DNA of 64,000 nucleotides. Origin: Magnaporthiopsis rhizophila. Lineage: Eukaryota; Ascomycota; Sordariomycetes; Magnaporthales; Magnaporthaceae. A model generated the notes under the pieces. It was not told the origin of the DNA, searched no databases, and saw only the letters and a program-made list of their open reading frames with translations. Below, in pieces: positions 1-10,713 of this stretch (positions are counted from its first letter, which is position 1; each line of letters begins with the position of its first letter). The stretch covers positions 1 through 64,000 of the forward strand of contig PYSS01000022.1 of NCBI GenBank assembly GCA_003049465.1. The letters are read 5' to 3'. The position numbers and the translations under genes were made by a program.

Positions 1-1517
1 GGTTGTTCTTGCTCTCGTTTTCGGGGACTTCCTTCTCTCTTTCTGGAGGCAAAAACGGGCTGGCCTGATGGGAGCAAAACAAACAAAAACGGCCCAGTTC
101 CAGGACGGGAAATCGTCATGTCGACACGACTCTCTCTCTGTGTGGTGTGCTGTTTCGGGTTCTGGTGCCATGTGTTTGCTTTTCGTTCCCGGCTCCTTCT
201 TGGTGTTCCCATTTCCGGCAGATCTCCCCCGATTGATTGGCTCTCGAGTCGCCCCCTGCCCCTGTGCCTGGCCGGCCTGACCAGCCCTCGAAAGTGCCCG
301 CTTGCGCGCTGGCTTTAGGGGGACGGGGACCTGTTAATGGCTCGTGCTTGCTGGGGGACCCATCGAAACCTGCTGAGCCCAGCCGCCAGAGGAATTCCAG
401 AGCAGGCCTTTAGGCCTGATGGTCCAGCGCCACCCCTGTCTCCCGGCAGCATCTGAAACCGCAGTCGTCTGAGGGGCCGCATCACCAGCGGGCTTTCACC
501 CTTCGCCTCGAGGGACCCCAAGACGCTGGGCCAGGTGGGCGAAAGAACGGGCAAAACGTGGGCCACTTTTTGGGCGGGCGCCTGTGTGAGGCATGCTTGA
601 GGCAGGCTGGCCTCGGCCTGGTGGGACGGGGAAATGCTTCCCTCCGCCTTTTTGTTTTTTTTTCTGTGCCTGGGTCATTCGACGCTCTCCCCATTCCTTA
701 CCGGCTCCAACAACCTGCCACCCCTATTCGCCTCGTAATTCGTGCGATTCGATTCACTTCTCCTCCCCTCCTGGTTCGAGGCTTATTTTTTTTATTCTCT
801 TTATTCTTTTTTTTTTTTTCTCTTCCATTCTTGATCAGCAGCAGGGCTTGCTTGGGATCTTGCCTGTCACCTTGACGTCGCAGTCGCACCCTTTCCCCGA
901 TCGCCCGTTGTTACTTCCTTCTGGGCCCTTTGCAGAGTTTCACTTCTAGTCGCTCCCTTTCTCATCGCGAGACCAACTCACAAACCCAACACACTCCTTA
1001 TCGCCCTTTTCTCTTCTCCTTCCCGTTTTCGGTCCGCTTCGACAGTGGACGGCGGTTTTTCTTTGTATTATCCTTACTTCGGTCCGAGAGTTGCTGGTCG
1101 ACGTGCAGCCTCATCCAAGCGCACACACAAAGTCGACATCCGTCTGACTGTAGCTGTCACTGTCCGACCGCAACCGCTTCCCTCGACTCCCTCCGCCTTA
1201 CTTCGACCCATCAAAGCAAACACAGCCTACGCCTACTCCGACCTTGTTGATCCCTCCGAGGGTACCGACCGCCACTGACGCCGGACGTCGAGTTGACAGA
1301 CTTCACTCGTTTTTTTTTTCGTTTTTTTTTTTTTTACTTTGAATTTCTTGCTTGCTTGGGAGGGGAAGGCGATAGAGGAAGAAGAGAGAGAGAGAGAGAG
1401 CAAACCAGAAGGATAATCGCCGCCGGGGAGGGACGAACGAGCTCATAACCCGAAAACAACAACCGTATAAAAAACACCACCATACACCGATAATCCGACC
1501 GACGAATATCGGCGAAA
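1..1517. other. Intergenic / promoter and 5' leader of the tetraspanin gene
   Basis: No convincing coding region is seen. The stretch is rich in C/T runs (long T tracts near 651-662, 807-820 and 1310-1334) and has a GA microsatellite near 1380-1400 shortly before the start codon at 1518, as is common in promoters and 5' leaders of filamentous fungi. Short open frames on both strands have low-complexity translations. Confidence 0.6.
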
Positions 1518-2257
1518 ATGGCAAACAAAATCCTCCTATCCTATGTCGCGGCCGACTTCCTCTTCGTCCTCATGGGCGCCTTCATGCTCGGCTTCTCGGT
1601 CGTGGTGCAGAACGTGCGCGACGAGACGCCGACCGAGGGCGAGCAGGCGGCGCGCAATCTGCTGTACCAGGGCTTCCCGCTGACGGCGGGCATAGTCAAC
1701 GCCATCATGATCTTCGTCACCTTTGCCCTGACTATCCCGGCCGTGGCCACCCCCACGCGCGGCTGGCTCAAGCTGTCGGGCTACCTGGTGGTCGTCAACG
1801 CCCTCTTCACCCTCTGCATCGGCACCTTCCTCTGGGTCACTACCCTCAAGACCCGCGACGCCCTCTCGCCCGTCTGGAGCTCCCAGCCCGCCGCCGTCCA
1901 GGCCCTGATGGAGGTCAAGTTCAAGTGCTGCGGCTACTTCAACAGCACCTCCCCGGCCTTTGTCACCACCTCGGTCTGCCCCAGCCCGGCCGCCGCCGCC
2001 CTGATGAGGGGTTGTGCCGCCCCGTTGACGAGCTTTGCCAACACCTTTGTCGACAACATCTTTACTGCCGTTTACGGCATGTGCGGTATGTTTTTGGCCT
2101 GCATGCCTTGTATGAATCTGGAATCCCATGTACTAATTTCTCTACTATCTCAACAGGCATCGACGGTCTCCTGGTTCTGGCCACCGCCTGCCTGCTCAAG
2201 GAGCGAAAGGAGCAGGAGCGCTTCCGTCACATTGACGAGAAGAGCGGCACCCTGTAA
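1518..2257 (+). CDS. pls1: Pls1-type fungal tetraspanin
   Basis: Two exons, 1518-2085 and 2157-2257, give 222 residues. The 71-nt intron starts GTATGT, has a TACTAAT branch point and ends CAACAG; splicing joins GMCG to IDGLL and restores a fourth membrane segment. Four hydrophobic segments are visible (about residues 8-28, 52-75, 86-108 and 180-202). A large extracellular loop between the third and fourth carries the tetraspanin signature CCG (KFKCCGYFNST) and further cysteines. The cytoplasmic tail ends in a charged HIDEKSG stretch that I recall as typical of Pls1. Members of the family are about 225 residues long; in plant-pathogenic ascomycetes they are needed for appressorial penetration and in saprotrophs for ascospore germination. 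The function is taken from the family. Confidence 0.85.
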
Positions 2258-3738
2258 ATTCCCGGCCAACCTTTTTTTTTTCTTCTCTCACGCACTCTCT
2301 CTCCTTGGAAGGCGTCCCGTGCAAATCCCATACATAGATGGGAAGGGGTGGCCTGCCCCTCTCCGCCCTCATCCCATGTTCTCGTTTCACTTTTCCAAAG
2401 CGAACCCGAGAAAAGTTTTTTCGGGCTCGCCGATGGGGGAGCGAAAGCGAGATAATGGGGTGAGGGTGAGGATTCTCGACCGTCTGATGACATGTGAAGA
2501 ATAGAAGAGAGTGCGCTTTTGAGCAGTTTTTGTTTGTCAGTCCCCTCTTGGATCTCGCGAGATGACTGCAGGGAGCGGCTTTTTGTGTTTTTAGCCATCT
2601 ACTTTTCCTTCATGTCCTCCAACGTCATCTGGAATGGGTTTTCGCTTATACTGTCAATATTTTGTCCTTTAAGTCGTAGACAAGGCTCTTTTGAGAATTA
2701 TTTCTTATTTATTTTTTTTTTTTTTCTGGAGCGGATTCGAGTTCGCCGATATACCTTGTCTACATGTCAATATTTCGTTGGGCACTAGCATTCTACAAGA
2801 GGAATATTTCCGGCCTCTTGTCTTTCACATGATGTGCACCGTCCTCTTTTTCCCCGCTTTAAACACCCTCTCTCTGCTCCTAGGTAGACGTTTCTTTATC
2901 TACGGCTAGGTTTATGAACCAACAGCAGGGAGTGCATGTGTTAAGATGCCTCGTGGCGTTTTCTTTTGTAAATTGCAATTCAATCTGCCGAGATGTAGGT
3001 ATATATTTCCCGGCGAGTATTCTTCTAATGTATATAGGCTCATTTGTAGTCAATTCCACCTGCCCCTGATTCTTCATCATTCCATTAGAACCGCCAGTCG
3101 CGGGCGAACCCCCGCTCTGCAGTGCTACTATCTGTATCCGCATCTGCAATCCCCTTATCCCCTGGTCCAACCACGACCAACACACTCCGACATCAAGGCT
3201 GACGTCTCGTAAAGGCCGGGCCACATCCCACTGCTGACCTAGATGTCAGCTTACTACCAGCCACAACACCTGCATCAAAGCCGAGCCCGTGCTCTACCCA
3301 AACGAGCGGACTCAACAAAACACCGAGCGGACACAGCAAACGTGTCTCGATTGAGCGAATATCCTGCCTCTATCCGATGTGGTAAATATGCTATGCCGGC
3401 ACAAAAGAAACACTAACCCAGGAATCCGGCGTCCCAGTTGATCTTGGGCTTCCGCCTAAGCCCGCCCCTGTCCCGATCCTCTCATTGAAAGGAACATATG
3501 TCAACGTCTGCCAGCCGTTGCTTCCCCGTCGTGATCCTTGTCTACATGCAATGCCATATTTCGTTCTTTTTTCCTGTTTTCCCGGGTTTTGCTTTCCGTC
3601 GTTAAACGTGTGAAAAAGAAAGTGGTCGGTTTGTTGTATTTCAAGCGATTCTTTAACCATAAACAGTGGAAAAAACACAGTAGAGAACGGATCGAAAACA
3701 AGAAAAAGACCAACATGAAGAGTAACTCAAGAAAATGC
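2258..3738. other. Convergent intergenic region
   Basis: This lies between the 3' ends of the tetraspanin (+) and the NIPA transporter (-). It has T-rich stretches (for example 2701-2725) and no frame with recognisable protein similarity. It presumably holds both 3' untranslated regions; the length, nearly 1.5 kb, is generous for that. Confidence 0.5.
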
Positions 3739-5648
3739 TCATGCAGAGAAGGCATTCCCGATACCACCACCGCCGGCTTCGGGGCCGCCCGAGCTCGGAC
3801 CTTGTCCGTGATCTGGCCGGTCGTCCTCGTCCGGGTGGTCACGGTACGGAGGCCACTGGGGTGAGGTGGAAGGCCGGCGCTGCTGCTCGTCCTCTCCCTC
3901 CTCCTCGGGCCCCTTACCCTTGACCGGCCTGTTCCACCACCTATTCCTCCAAAGGCCGTTTATGGCGTCTTGTAGGCCACCCGAGCTCTTGCGCCGCGAA
4001 GTCTTCCTGGCCTGGAACCCGGGGAACCCCGTGGATCTCCTCCTCTTGCGGAACCTGCGTGGCAGGCCCGACTCTGCGTCCGCGTCTGTCCCCGCGTCGG
4101 TAAGCCCTCCCGAGTCCCCACCCATGAGCCCCAACTGGGTTCCGCCGCTGAACCCCCGGCGCGGCGGCGGGATATGGAGTGAGGATCCACTGGGCTCCCC
4201 CATCGGCAGGGTCTGGCTGCGACTCCTTGCCGCATTGAGAGTGGGCGATGCAGCCCGGTCACGGTCCTCGAGCTCGCCCCATATCTCGACGCGCTCTGCC
4301 CAGCTGGTTCGCTTGGCCGAGGGCGTGAGCGATGCTCGCTTGCGGGGCGGGGTCAGCGTCGACGATGCGGATCTTGTCTCGCCCCCTTCTGCGGGCGCCG
4401 AGAGCGAGGGTCGGCGGTCGTTGTTGAAAGTCTGGTAGCTGTAGTGAGTCGTCGTGGTGGGCAGAACGTCATCCTCGTAGCCACCGATATCGGAGCCGAG
4501 CAGCAGGTCCTCCTCCTCCTCTTCGCCATCCGTGTCCTCGACAAGCCCCAGCCCGGGGGCGAGCGAGGACTGACCGACAGCGGGCGGGTGCTGCTCGTCG
4601 CTGAGGCGCCACGAGAGAGCCAGGACACCCGACAGGAGAATGACGGTCCCAAGCGAGATGAGCAGAGCCGACTTGGTGCTCAGCTTGTTGGCCTGGTCGA
4701 AGTAGATGAGGCCGTCGAGGATGGCGATGATGTTGTAAATGCAGAAAACGAGCGGGTAGAGGACCGAGGTAGAGACCAGCTTCAGGCCCCTGTGCAGGTA
4801 GTAGAGCTGGGTCAAGGCCAGGGCCACCAGGGCCAGAAGCAGGACCCACGATTGCCAGTGGGCGAACTGGTTGGCGCCGCCCGACAACGTCTTGATGACG
4901 AGCTCGACGGCAGACTTGGCGACGAGCAACGAGTGGGCCGAGAGGATGCCGCTGATGCAGCCGTATGCGAGCCCACGGACCAGGCGGAATCGAGCGTTCT
5001 GGGCCAGTGGCTGGATGCGGCTGAGGGTGTCGGTGGCTACGGCGACGGATATGACGAGGACACCCTGCAGGCACATCCAGACGACGAACGGTGTGCGGCC
5101 CAGCAGGGCTAGCAGCTCTTCGAGGGTATGAGCGGGCGAGGGGATCGCGCCAAAGATGGCAATGAGCAGGGCGCCGGCGCAGACGAGCAGGGTGCCGCAG
5201 ATGGACCAGTGTGTGAAGGGCTCGCCGAGGATGAGGGTGGCGCAAATGGAGTTGAAGACGAGGCCGGACGCCTGCAGAGTCGAGAGGACCGGGAGCGGCA
5301 GGGTCGAGATCTGCACGGTGCTGCCGAGGATGTTGGAGGCGATGAACATGCCCATTCCCAGCTGCCACCTCCTCCTGCGGTGCGGCGGCCTTCTGATGTC
5401 ATGGGGGCCCTTTTCGTCCTCGAGAATGTGCGATTTGCGCTGGAGCGTGATTCCGAGGCTCTGCACTGCTGTGGACAGCAGGCCGACAAGGATTCCTATC
5501 TGCGCGAGGGGAGGGGTAGGCGAGTTAGCCAAGAAGAGCAGGAGCGGGCCATGGCCAAGGCGCGGGCTCCCAGAAAGCAGCTGGAGGTGGAGGCGCTGCG
5601 GCATACAGAAATACTCCCTCCAGGGGAGAGGTCGCCGATTGAACCCAT
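3739..5648 (-). CDS. NIPA-like magnesium transporter (DUF803 family)
   Basis: Two exons, 5648-5607 and 5499-3739, give 600 residues. The first exon encodes only 14 residues (starting MGSIGDLS). The 107-nt intron runs from GTATGC to GCGCAG with a CTAAC branch point, and splicing leads directly into the first membrane helix (IGILVGLLSTAVQSLG). About nine hydrophobic segments fill residues 15-310 with the NIPA pattern, including LQASGLVFNSI and a late LVFCIYNIIAILDGLIYFDQ. The C-terminal 280 residues are hydrophilic and disordered, with an acidic DGEEEEED run and basic, serine-rich segments. NIPA proteins are Mg2+ transporters of plasma or endosomal membranes. A start further upstream in the same strand would not lead into this frame. 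Confidence 0.85.
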
Positions 5649-7147
5649 TGCGCTGGGGGCGGCGGGCGCGGTATCATCGGTCGGCCGTGGGGAAAACGAG
5701 AACGTGCGAGAGGCAAAGTTTACATAGCACCGCCGCCTGCGTCTAGGTAGGTCCTCCTCTTTCAATCTCGGGAATAGTTTTTATCTTCGGAATGTTTGTT
5801 CCGACAGGCCCAGTCATTCGGCGGACGCGGCGATTTTGGAGTGTGGGCAGGTTGGGTGTCGGACGAACGATGGTCTGTAGGTTGAAGATGCGACACAGGA
5901 TATTCTAGGAGCTCGGAGAGGCTGAGGTAACGAAGAAGGAGTAGGAAATGAAGTGGTACGAGGCAGTCGAGAACGGTGAGAGTCGGTCGGTCAGTCGGTC
6001 GACAGTGGATTCGCGCCCCTCGTCTGTCAACCACAGGAGGGAAACGGTGGATGGGGTTGGAGGCGTGGTCCGGCACTTGTTGGCCCGTGGGTCGAGCTCT
6101 CAGCGAGCAGCAGCGCTCGATGATGGCGGTTTTTGGGGGTGGTGATGCGCTGACCTGGGGCACTGGCCTGGGGTCTGGGTTAGGAGCGATCTAAACTGCG
6201 GGCCTTGGCCGAAGCGACGCAGCGTTTGATTGAATACTACCACAGCGCGCGGGCCTATGTTGGGCGTGCAGGCGCTTTGCTGGGACCGCGAAACAGTTGG
6301 TCGCGAAAGATGGCGGCGGTTGCAGCCAGGGGTAGGAAGGGGGCCCTGCATCGACTTGACGCAGCTAAAAAGCTGGAGCCGTGTCGTGGCGGCATCTGAC
6401 TGTCCCAGCAGGAAAGCCCAACCCACCTCTGCAGCGTGACGCCTCTTGCCGTATCCGGGGTTCACGCGCCACAGACACTGGGGTTGCGCTTTGCTTGACA
6501 GGGCCATGTTTCTTTATTCTATTTTTTTTTTTTCTTCACCGCCGCCTCTCCAGCGTCTCGGGTCGTCCCGGCCAGGTCCGCGCTGGACTGGGCAAGACGC
6601 TTGTTGGCCAGCTGCTTTAGGGCATTTTTTTTTTTAGCACGCGGGCTACACAGGGACTCAGGGGCACCGGGCTTGTGGGGGAAACCCATCGGACCCAGCA
6701 CTGTGCACGCCATCGCCCAAGAATTCTAAAATGACCTACCTACGCTGCCACGAGGACTGTTTCTGATGAACAGGTTCGAGGGCATTGATACCCTATGTTA
6801 GTATATCCTTCCATGTGTCACCCTGACGATTTGGCTAGCAAACATATCATATTCCAAGGGTTTGCGTATTCACTCATTCTGGTCACGTTTTATAATGTGT
6901 AACTTTTCGATGTGGTAGTGTGTTCTTTTTGATTAGACATATATAGGATAAGCGCGTAATAACAACTTGAGGGGGTCAAATAAGGTATGCCTCTAAAATG
7001 GCGAATAAAAGATTGGTAAAGAGAGCAGAGAAGAAATGAGGGATCATTCCGAATACTTACAACTCAGCCCGTCCGGATCCTCCTTATCAAAACTCATCGC
7101 CCTCATCGTCCTTGTGATCCTTAAGATCCTCACCATTCCTCATCATC
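5649..7147. other. Intergenic region upstream of the NIPA gene
   Basis: This is the promoter side of the NIPA transporter and the 3' side of the kinase-like gene. Segment 6720-7060 is more AT-rich than its surroundings. I see no coding potential and no RNA gene. Confidence 0.5.
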
Positions 7148-8224
7148 CTAATCATCCTCATCGACAAGGTCCTCAACTGAGTCCGATATCGGAGACCCGT
7201 CGGACCTGAGCTTCCCCGTCGCCAGGGATCTCGGTGGTAGACGCGTGTTGTATGCCGCTTGTATTGCGGCGTATCGCGTTCCGTACCCCTTGGCCGGCTC
7301 CGCCGGCCGTTCCAAGCTCCGAACAAGGCCAAGGAAGCCGCTCAAGGATTCCTTCGTCTTTGGCGCTGCCGCCTGGTGTGCCGTAAAGGCAGCCAACGCA
7401 CCTCTGAGCAGCGGCCCGGGACACGGAGATCCCTTGTCACCGAGCTCTCCTAGGAGCGCGTCCACGTCGTATTTAATACGTTGCCAGCATTCCCGCTCCG
7501 TGGCGCTGAGGTTGGACGGAGAAGCCAGGTCTAGCATATGTTTCCAAATTCCCAGGATTTTAATGCCGTTGGTGCGTGCGGCCTTGTCCAAGCCTTGCGG
7601 CTTCTGAACGCACTTCGCTTCCCCAAAATCTCCCAGCACGAGACGCGGGAGCATGGTCAGCTCCTGTCCGTGGGCAGAATCTGGTGCCGCCCTCTCCATG
7701 AAGATATTGGCCGCTACAATGTCTCGGTGGTCGATTCCTGGAGCATTAGGACCTAACAGCAAAATATCTAGAGCCCGGAACATCGTTACTAGGTATTCGG
7801 CCCCAAAGGCCGATGGAATCGCGATTTTCGATGTTCTGCATGCCGCTATAAGTTTGTTCAAATCCCCCAAGGCGTAATACCGCCAAAAGGAAAGCGAATT
7901 CGCTCCGCCAGGGCCATTCTCGCTGCCCCACATCCAGGCCAGGGGCCAGTCCGAAGGGGGCTCTTGATTATTCCCCTGGAGGCGCTTCATCATTTGCGCC
8001 TCTTGTCTAATGCCCACGTCCTTGTCAGGGACCTGTGCCGTCCTTATGACAATATCTCTTGCGGTAAGGGTGGACTTGGTGAGGACGGCGAAATTCGCCT
8101 GTCCAGAGCCGAGGCTCTGGCGGACGGAAAGTAGTCCCAGAGCGTCGGGTCCAAACCCAAAAACGACGAACATGCCCTGAGAAGCCATGATGTCCCGAGA
8201 AGCCATGATGTCCCGAGAAGCCAT
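7148..8224 (-). CDS. Degenerate protein-kinase-like protein
   Basis: One open frame of 358 residues. A protein-kinase fold is suggested by a glycine-loop-like SLGSGQANFAVLTK near residue 36, EAQMMKRL in place of the alpha-C helix, a hinge-like YYALGDLNKLI, a catalytic-loop-like HRDIVAANIF near residue 169 and LVLGDFGEAK near residue 199. Key positions are altered: the ATP-binding lysine appears replaced (IVIRTAQ) and the catalytic-loop lysine of HRDxKxxN is valine. HRD and DFG aspartates remain. It may be a pseudokinase or a weakly active lineage-specific kinase. Three in-phase ATGs lie in an 18-bp direct repeat at 8183-8228, so the true start is uncertain (8224, 8206 or 8188). It has no functionally linked neighbours. 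Confidence 0.55.
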   Translation of the reverse strand: MASRDIMASRDIMASQGMFVVFGFGPDALGLLSVRQSLGSGQANFAVLTKSTLTARDIVIRTAQVPDKDVGIRQEAQMMKRLQGNNQEPPSDWPLAWMWGSENGPGGANSLSFWRYYALGDLNKLIAACRTSKIAIPSAFGAEYLVTMFRALDILLLGPNAPGIDHRDIVAANIFMERAAPDSAHGQELTMLPRLVLGDFGEAKCVQKPQGLDKAARTNGIKILGIWKHMLDLASPSNLSATERECWQRIKYDVDALLGELGDKGSPCPGPLLRGALAAFTAHQAAAPKTKESLSGFLGLVRSLERPAEPAKGYGTRYAAIQAAYNTRLPPRSLATGKLRSDGSPISDSVEDLVDEDD

Positions 8225-8228
8225 GATG
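8183..8228. repeat. 18-bp tandem repeat carrying alternative start codons
   Basis: The unit AGCCATGATGTCCCGAGA occurs at 8183-8200 and 8201-8218, followed by a 10-base partial copy. On the minus strand it encodes MASRDI repeated, so copy-number change would alter the N-terminus of the kinase-like protein without changing its frame. Confidence 0.85.
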
Positions 8229-8256
8229 AGCTCGTGTAGCCACAGAGGTAGTGTAG

Positions 8257-8409
8257 AACTAGTGCCTGCCGTGTAGTCAGAGAACTAGTGTCTGCTGTGA
8301 AGTCAGAAATCTGGTGCCTGCTGTGTAGGTAGGTAGTCAGAGAACTGTGCCTGCTATGTCGTCAGAGAGCTAGCACCTGCTATGTAGTTAGAAAATCAGT
8401 GTCTGCTGC
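8257..8409. repeat. Degenerate minisatellite upstream of the kinase-like gene
   Basis: About six imperfect units of 25-34 bp follow a pattern like AACTAGTGCCTGCTGTGTAG followed by TCAGAG, with substitutions and one internal GTAG expansion. The array starts about 30 bp upstream of the first candidate ATG, in the 5' leader or core promoter. Confidence 0.7.
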
Positions 8410-9498
8410 TTGGTGTCTCTTCTCGATATGAAAACCATTCGGAGAGTATGGTTGTCTTCAGTTTATATACACGGGGGGCTGTGACGAGCTTGACGCCCAC
8501 GAGAGGTCTTGGATTGCAGACCCCCATTGTCATTGAGGACGGCTAAATGAGCAGACAGTGTAGTGACATATAGCCAAAGTAGCATTTAGAAGAGAAGGTC
8601 ATTGTTGGACGAAGTGGGGAGCAAAGGATAGACTCGTCCGGATAGGGGCTAGCTCCTTTCTGCTCGTCAGGATCGTTGCAAGGGAGTTTCCGACAAAGAT
8701 GCTGTCATGGGGACATAAGTGTTATTGTCAGGTATGGGGGGACGGAGAAGCCTTCCTCCAAGTACAGCCCAGTCCGGCTCTATCCATCCGTCATGTGTCA
8801 TGTCAGCCTTGGAGACCTCGTCAGGGAGGGACGCTATAACGGGATAATTTTTTTGTTTAGAGACCCGGAGCAAGAAACGTAGGGCTAGATTGAGCGATTA
8901 ATCTACGAAAACAAAAGGCATTGCGTGTTGTGGGATCGGGGATTATCTGTGTGTGAGAGCATTATTTGGCTGTTGGACGCGATGTTTTCAGTCAGGGGCT
9001 GCGTCGGACTCAGGGGCTAGGTTGTCCGGACTCGGCAATTGCCCCTGTTTTGTTCCACTTGTGCCATAGTCAGACGCCACAATGAGCGAGGTATGTGGCT
9101 GATGCATGCAGCACTTGTTTCGACATCGGAAGTGGGGCTGCCCCAGCGTGCGCCGCCAGGTCACCCCCGTCATTCCGCCAAGCGAAGCTGGTCGGGCGGC
9201 GGTGCAATGCCGAAAGCTCTCCGCTGGAAGCTCGTGAACCGCACGGCGATATTGGACCGTCCAACTTACGTCGCCGACCTCGAGCGAACCTTCCAAACAA
9301 AGCCATCGAACGCCTCGAACACGTCCTGCTCTGCCGGTCGACCAGAGCTTTTCTCAGGCATCTCGTTTTCGCCGAAACGCCGCAGCCTAGGTAGCTAGCA
9401 CCGCAACCCTCGACTAGGACGTCCTCCCCCCGAATTGCCGAATCAAACCTGCATCGCACGCAGCGTCCCCTCCCCGCGCCACGCCGCCGCCGCCCATC
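8410..9498. other. Intergenic region between kinase-like gene and V-ATPase E
   Basis: This is a divergent promoter region: the kinase-like gene runs left and the V-ATPase gene runs right. No coding frame is supported. The last 100 bp before 9499 are C-rich, as expected of the V-ATPase 5' leader. Confidence 0.5.
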
Positions 9499-10433
9499 AT
9501 GTCTCAAGTCCATGCCCTGTCCGACGACCAGGTAAGTTTGGCGCCCTCTGAGAAGCAGTGCCTCTTACGAAGAGGGAGATGGGGGAAGCTGTTTCCCCCG
9601 CCCGGCGCAAGATTGGAGAGACAGACAGATGGACACCGGAAATAAACTAACAAACATGGCTCCCGCTTTTCCCTCCCCCATCAAAACCCAGGTCGGACAG
9701 GAGCTCCGCAAGATGACGGCCTTCATCAAGCAAGAAGCCATGGAAAAAGCGCGCGAGATCGAGATCAAGGCCAACGAGGAGTTCGCCATCGAAAAGTCCA
9801 AGCTCGTGCGCCAGGAGACGGACGCCATGGACGGCGCGTACGAGAAGAAGTTCAAGCAGGCCACCATGTCGCAGCAGATCACGCGCTCGACCGTGGCCAA
9901 CAAGACCCGGCTCAAGGTCCTGGCCGCGCGCCAGGAGATGCTCGACTCCATCTTCGACCAGGCCCAGAAGAAGCTGGCCGAGGGCGCGGCGGACCAGGCC
10001 AAGTACCGGGACGTGCTCAAGAACCTGCTGCTCGAGGGCTTCTACGCCCTCCACGAGCCCGCCCTGCAGGTCCGCGCCCGCAAGGCCGACTACGACGTCG
10101 TCAAGTCCGCCATCGACGACGCCGCCAAGGAGTACAAGACGGCCGTGGGGTCCGACATCAAGGCTTCCATCGATGAGTCGAAGCCGGTCCCGGAGGGAAG
10201 GTTAGTGGCAGCTCCATTGCTTTGTGGCTTTTGCTCTTTGATTATACCACCACAGCCATGCTAACCCATGGCTTCCTTACAGCGCTGGAGGCGTCATGAT
10301 CCTGGGCGGAGACGGCAAGATCGAGATCGACAACACGTTCGAGGCGCGCCTGGCCATCCTGAGTACCAGCGCCCTGCCAGCCATGAGGCAGGCCCTCTTC
10401 GGCGCGAACCCGAACCGGAAGTTCTTCGACTAA
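9499..10433 (+). CDS. vma-4: V-type proton ATPase subunit E
   Basis: Three exons (9499-9531, 9692-10200, 10283-10433) give 230 residues, the usual size for the family. Exon 1 encodes MSQVHALSDDQ. Intron 1 (160 nt) starts GTAAGT, has a CTAAC branch point and ends CCCAG; intron 2 (82 nt) starts GTTAGT and ends TTACAG. The N-terminal half is a long charged helix (QELRKMTAFIKQEAMEKA onward), the E/G peripheral-stalk coiled coil. The C-terminal globular part has the family segment GGVMILGGDGKIEIDNT and ends NRKFFD. Subunit E pairs with subunit G to hold the V1 catalytic head to the membrane sector of the vacuolar proton pump. Confidence 0.95.
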
Positions 10434-10713
10434 GCGGCGTGAACGACAGCTTGGGCATTTGTTTTTTTTTGATAACAAAAGGCCAACTACTATTGGCATG
10501 TGACTATGGTTGTCTGCCCAACTCCGCAGCCACCCATTGCATGGGTGTAGGACTTGGACATGTGTGGGTATCTCTCTTGTTTTCATTTTAGAAGTCTTGT
10601 GTATGATGGGGCTTTGCACACATTTATTTTCCTGCATCTTGAGGTCATGTGAAACCAATTTCAAGGAGCCAGGTCACACACACGACTTGTTGCCCTACTC
10701 GAATTGCATGCAA

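Noticed and set aside
4444..5727. Long plus-strand frames antisense to the NIPA gene
   Set aside because: They are shadows of GC-rich coding sequence; the minus-strand product is a clear multi-helix transporter.
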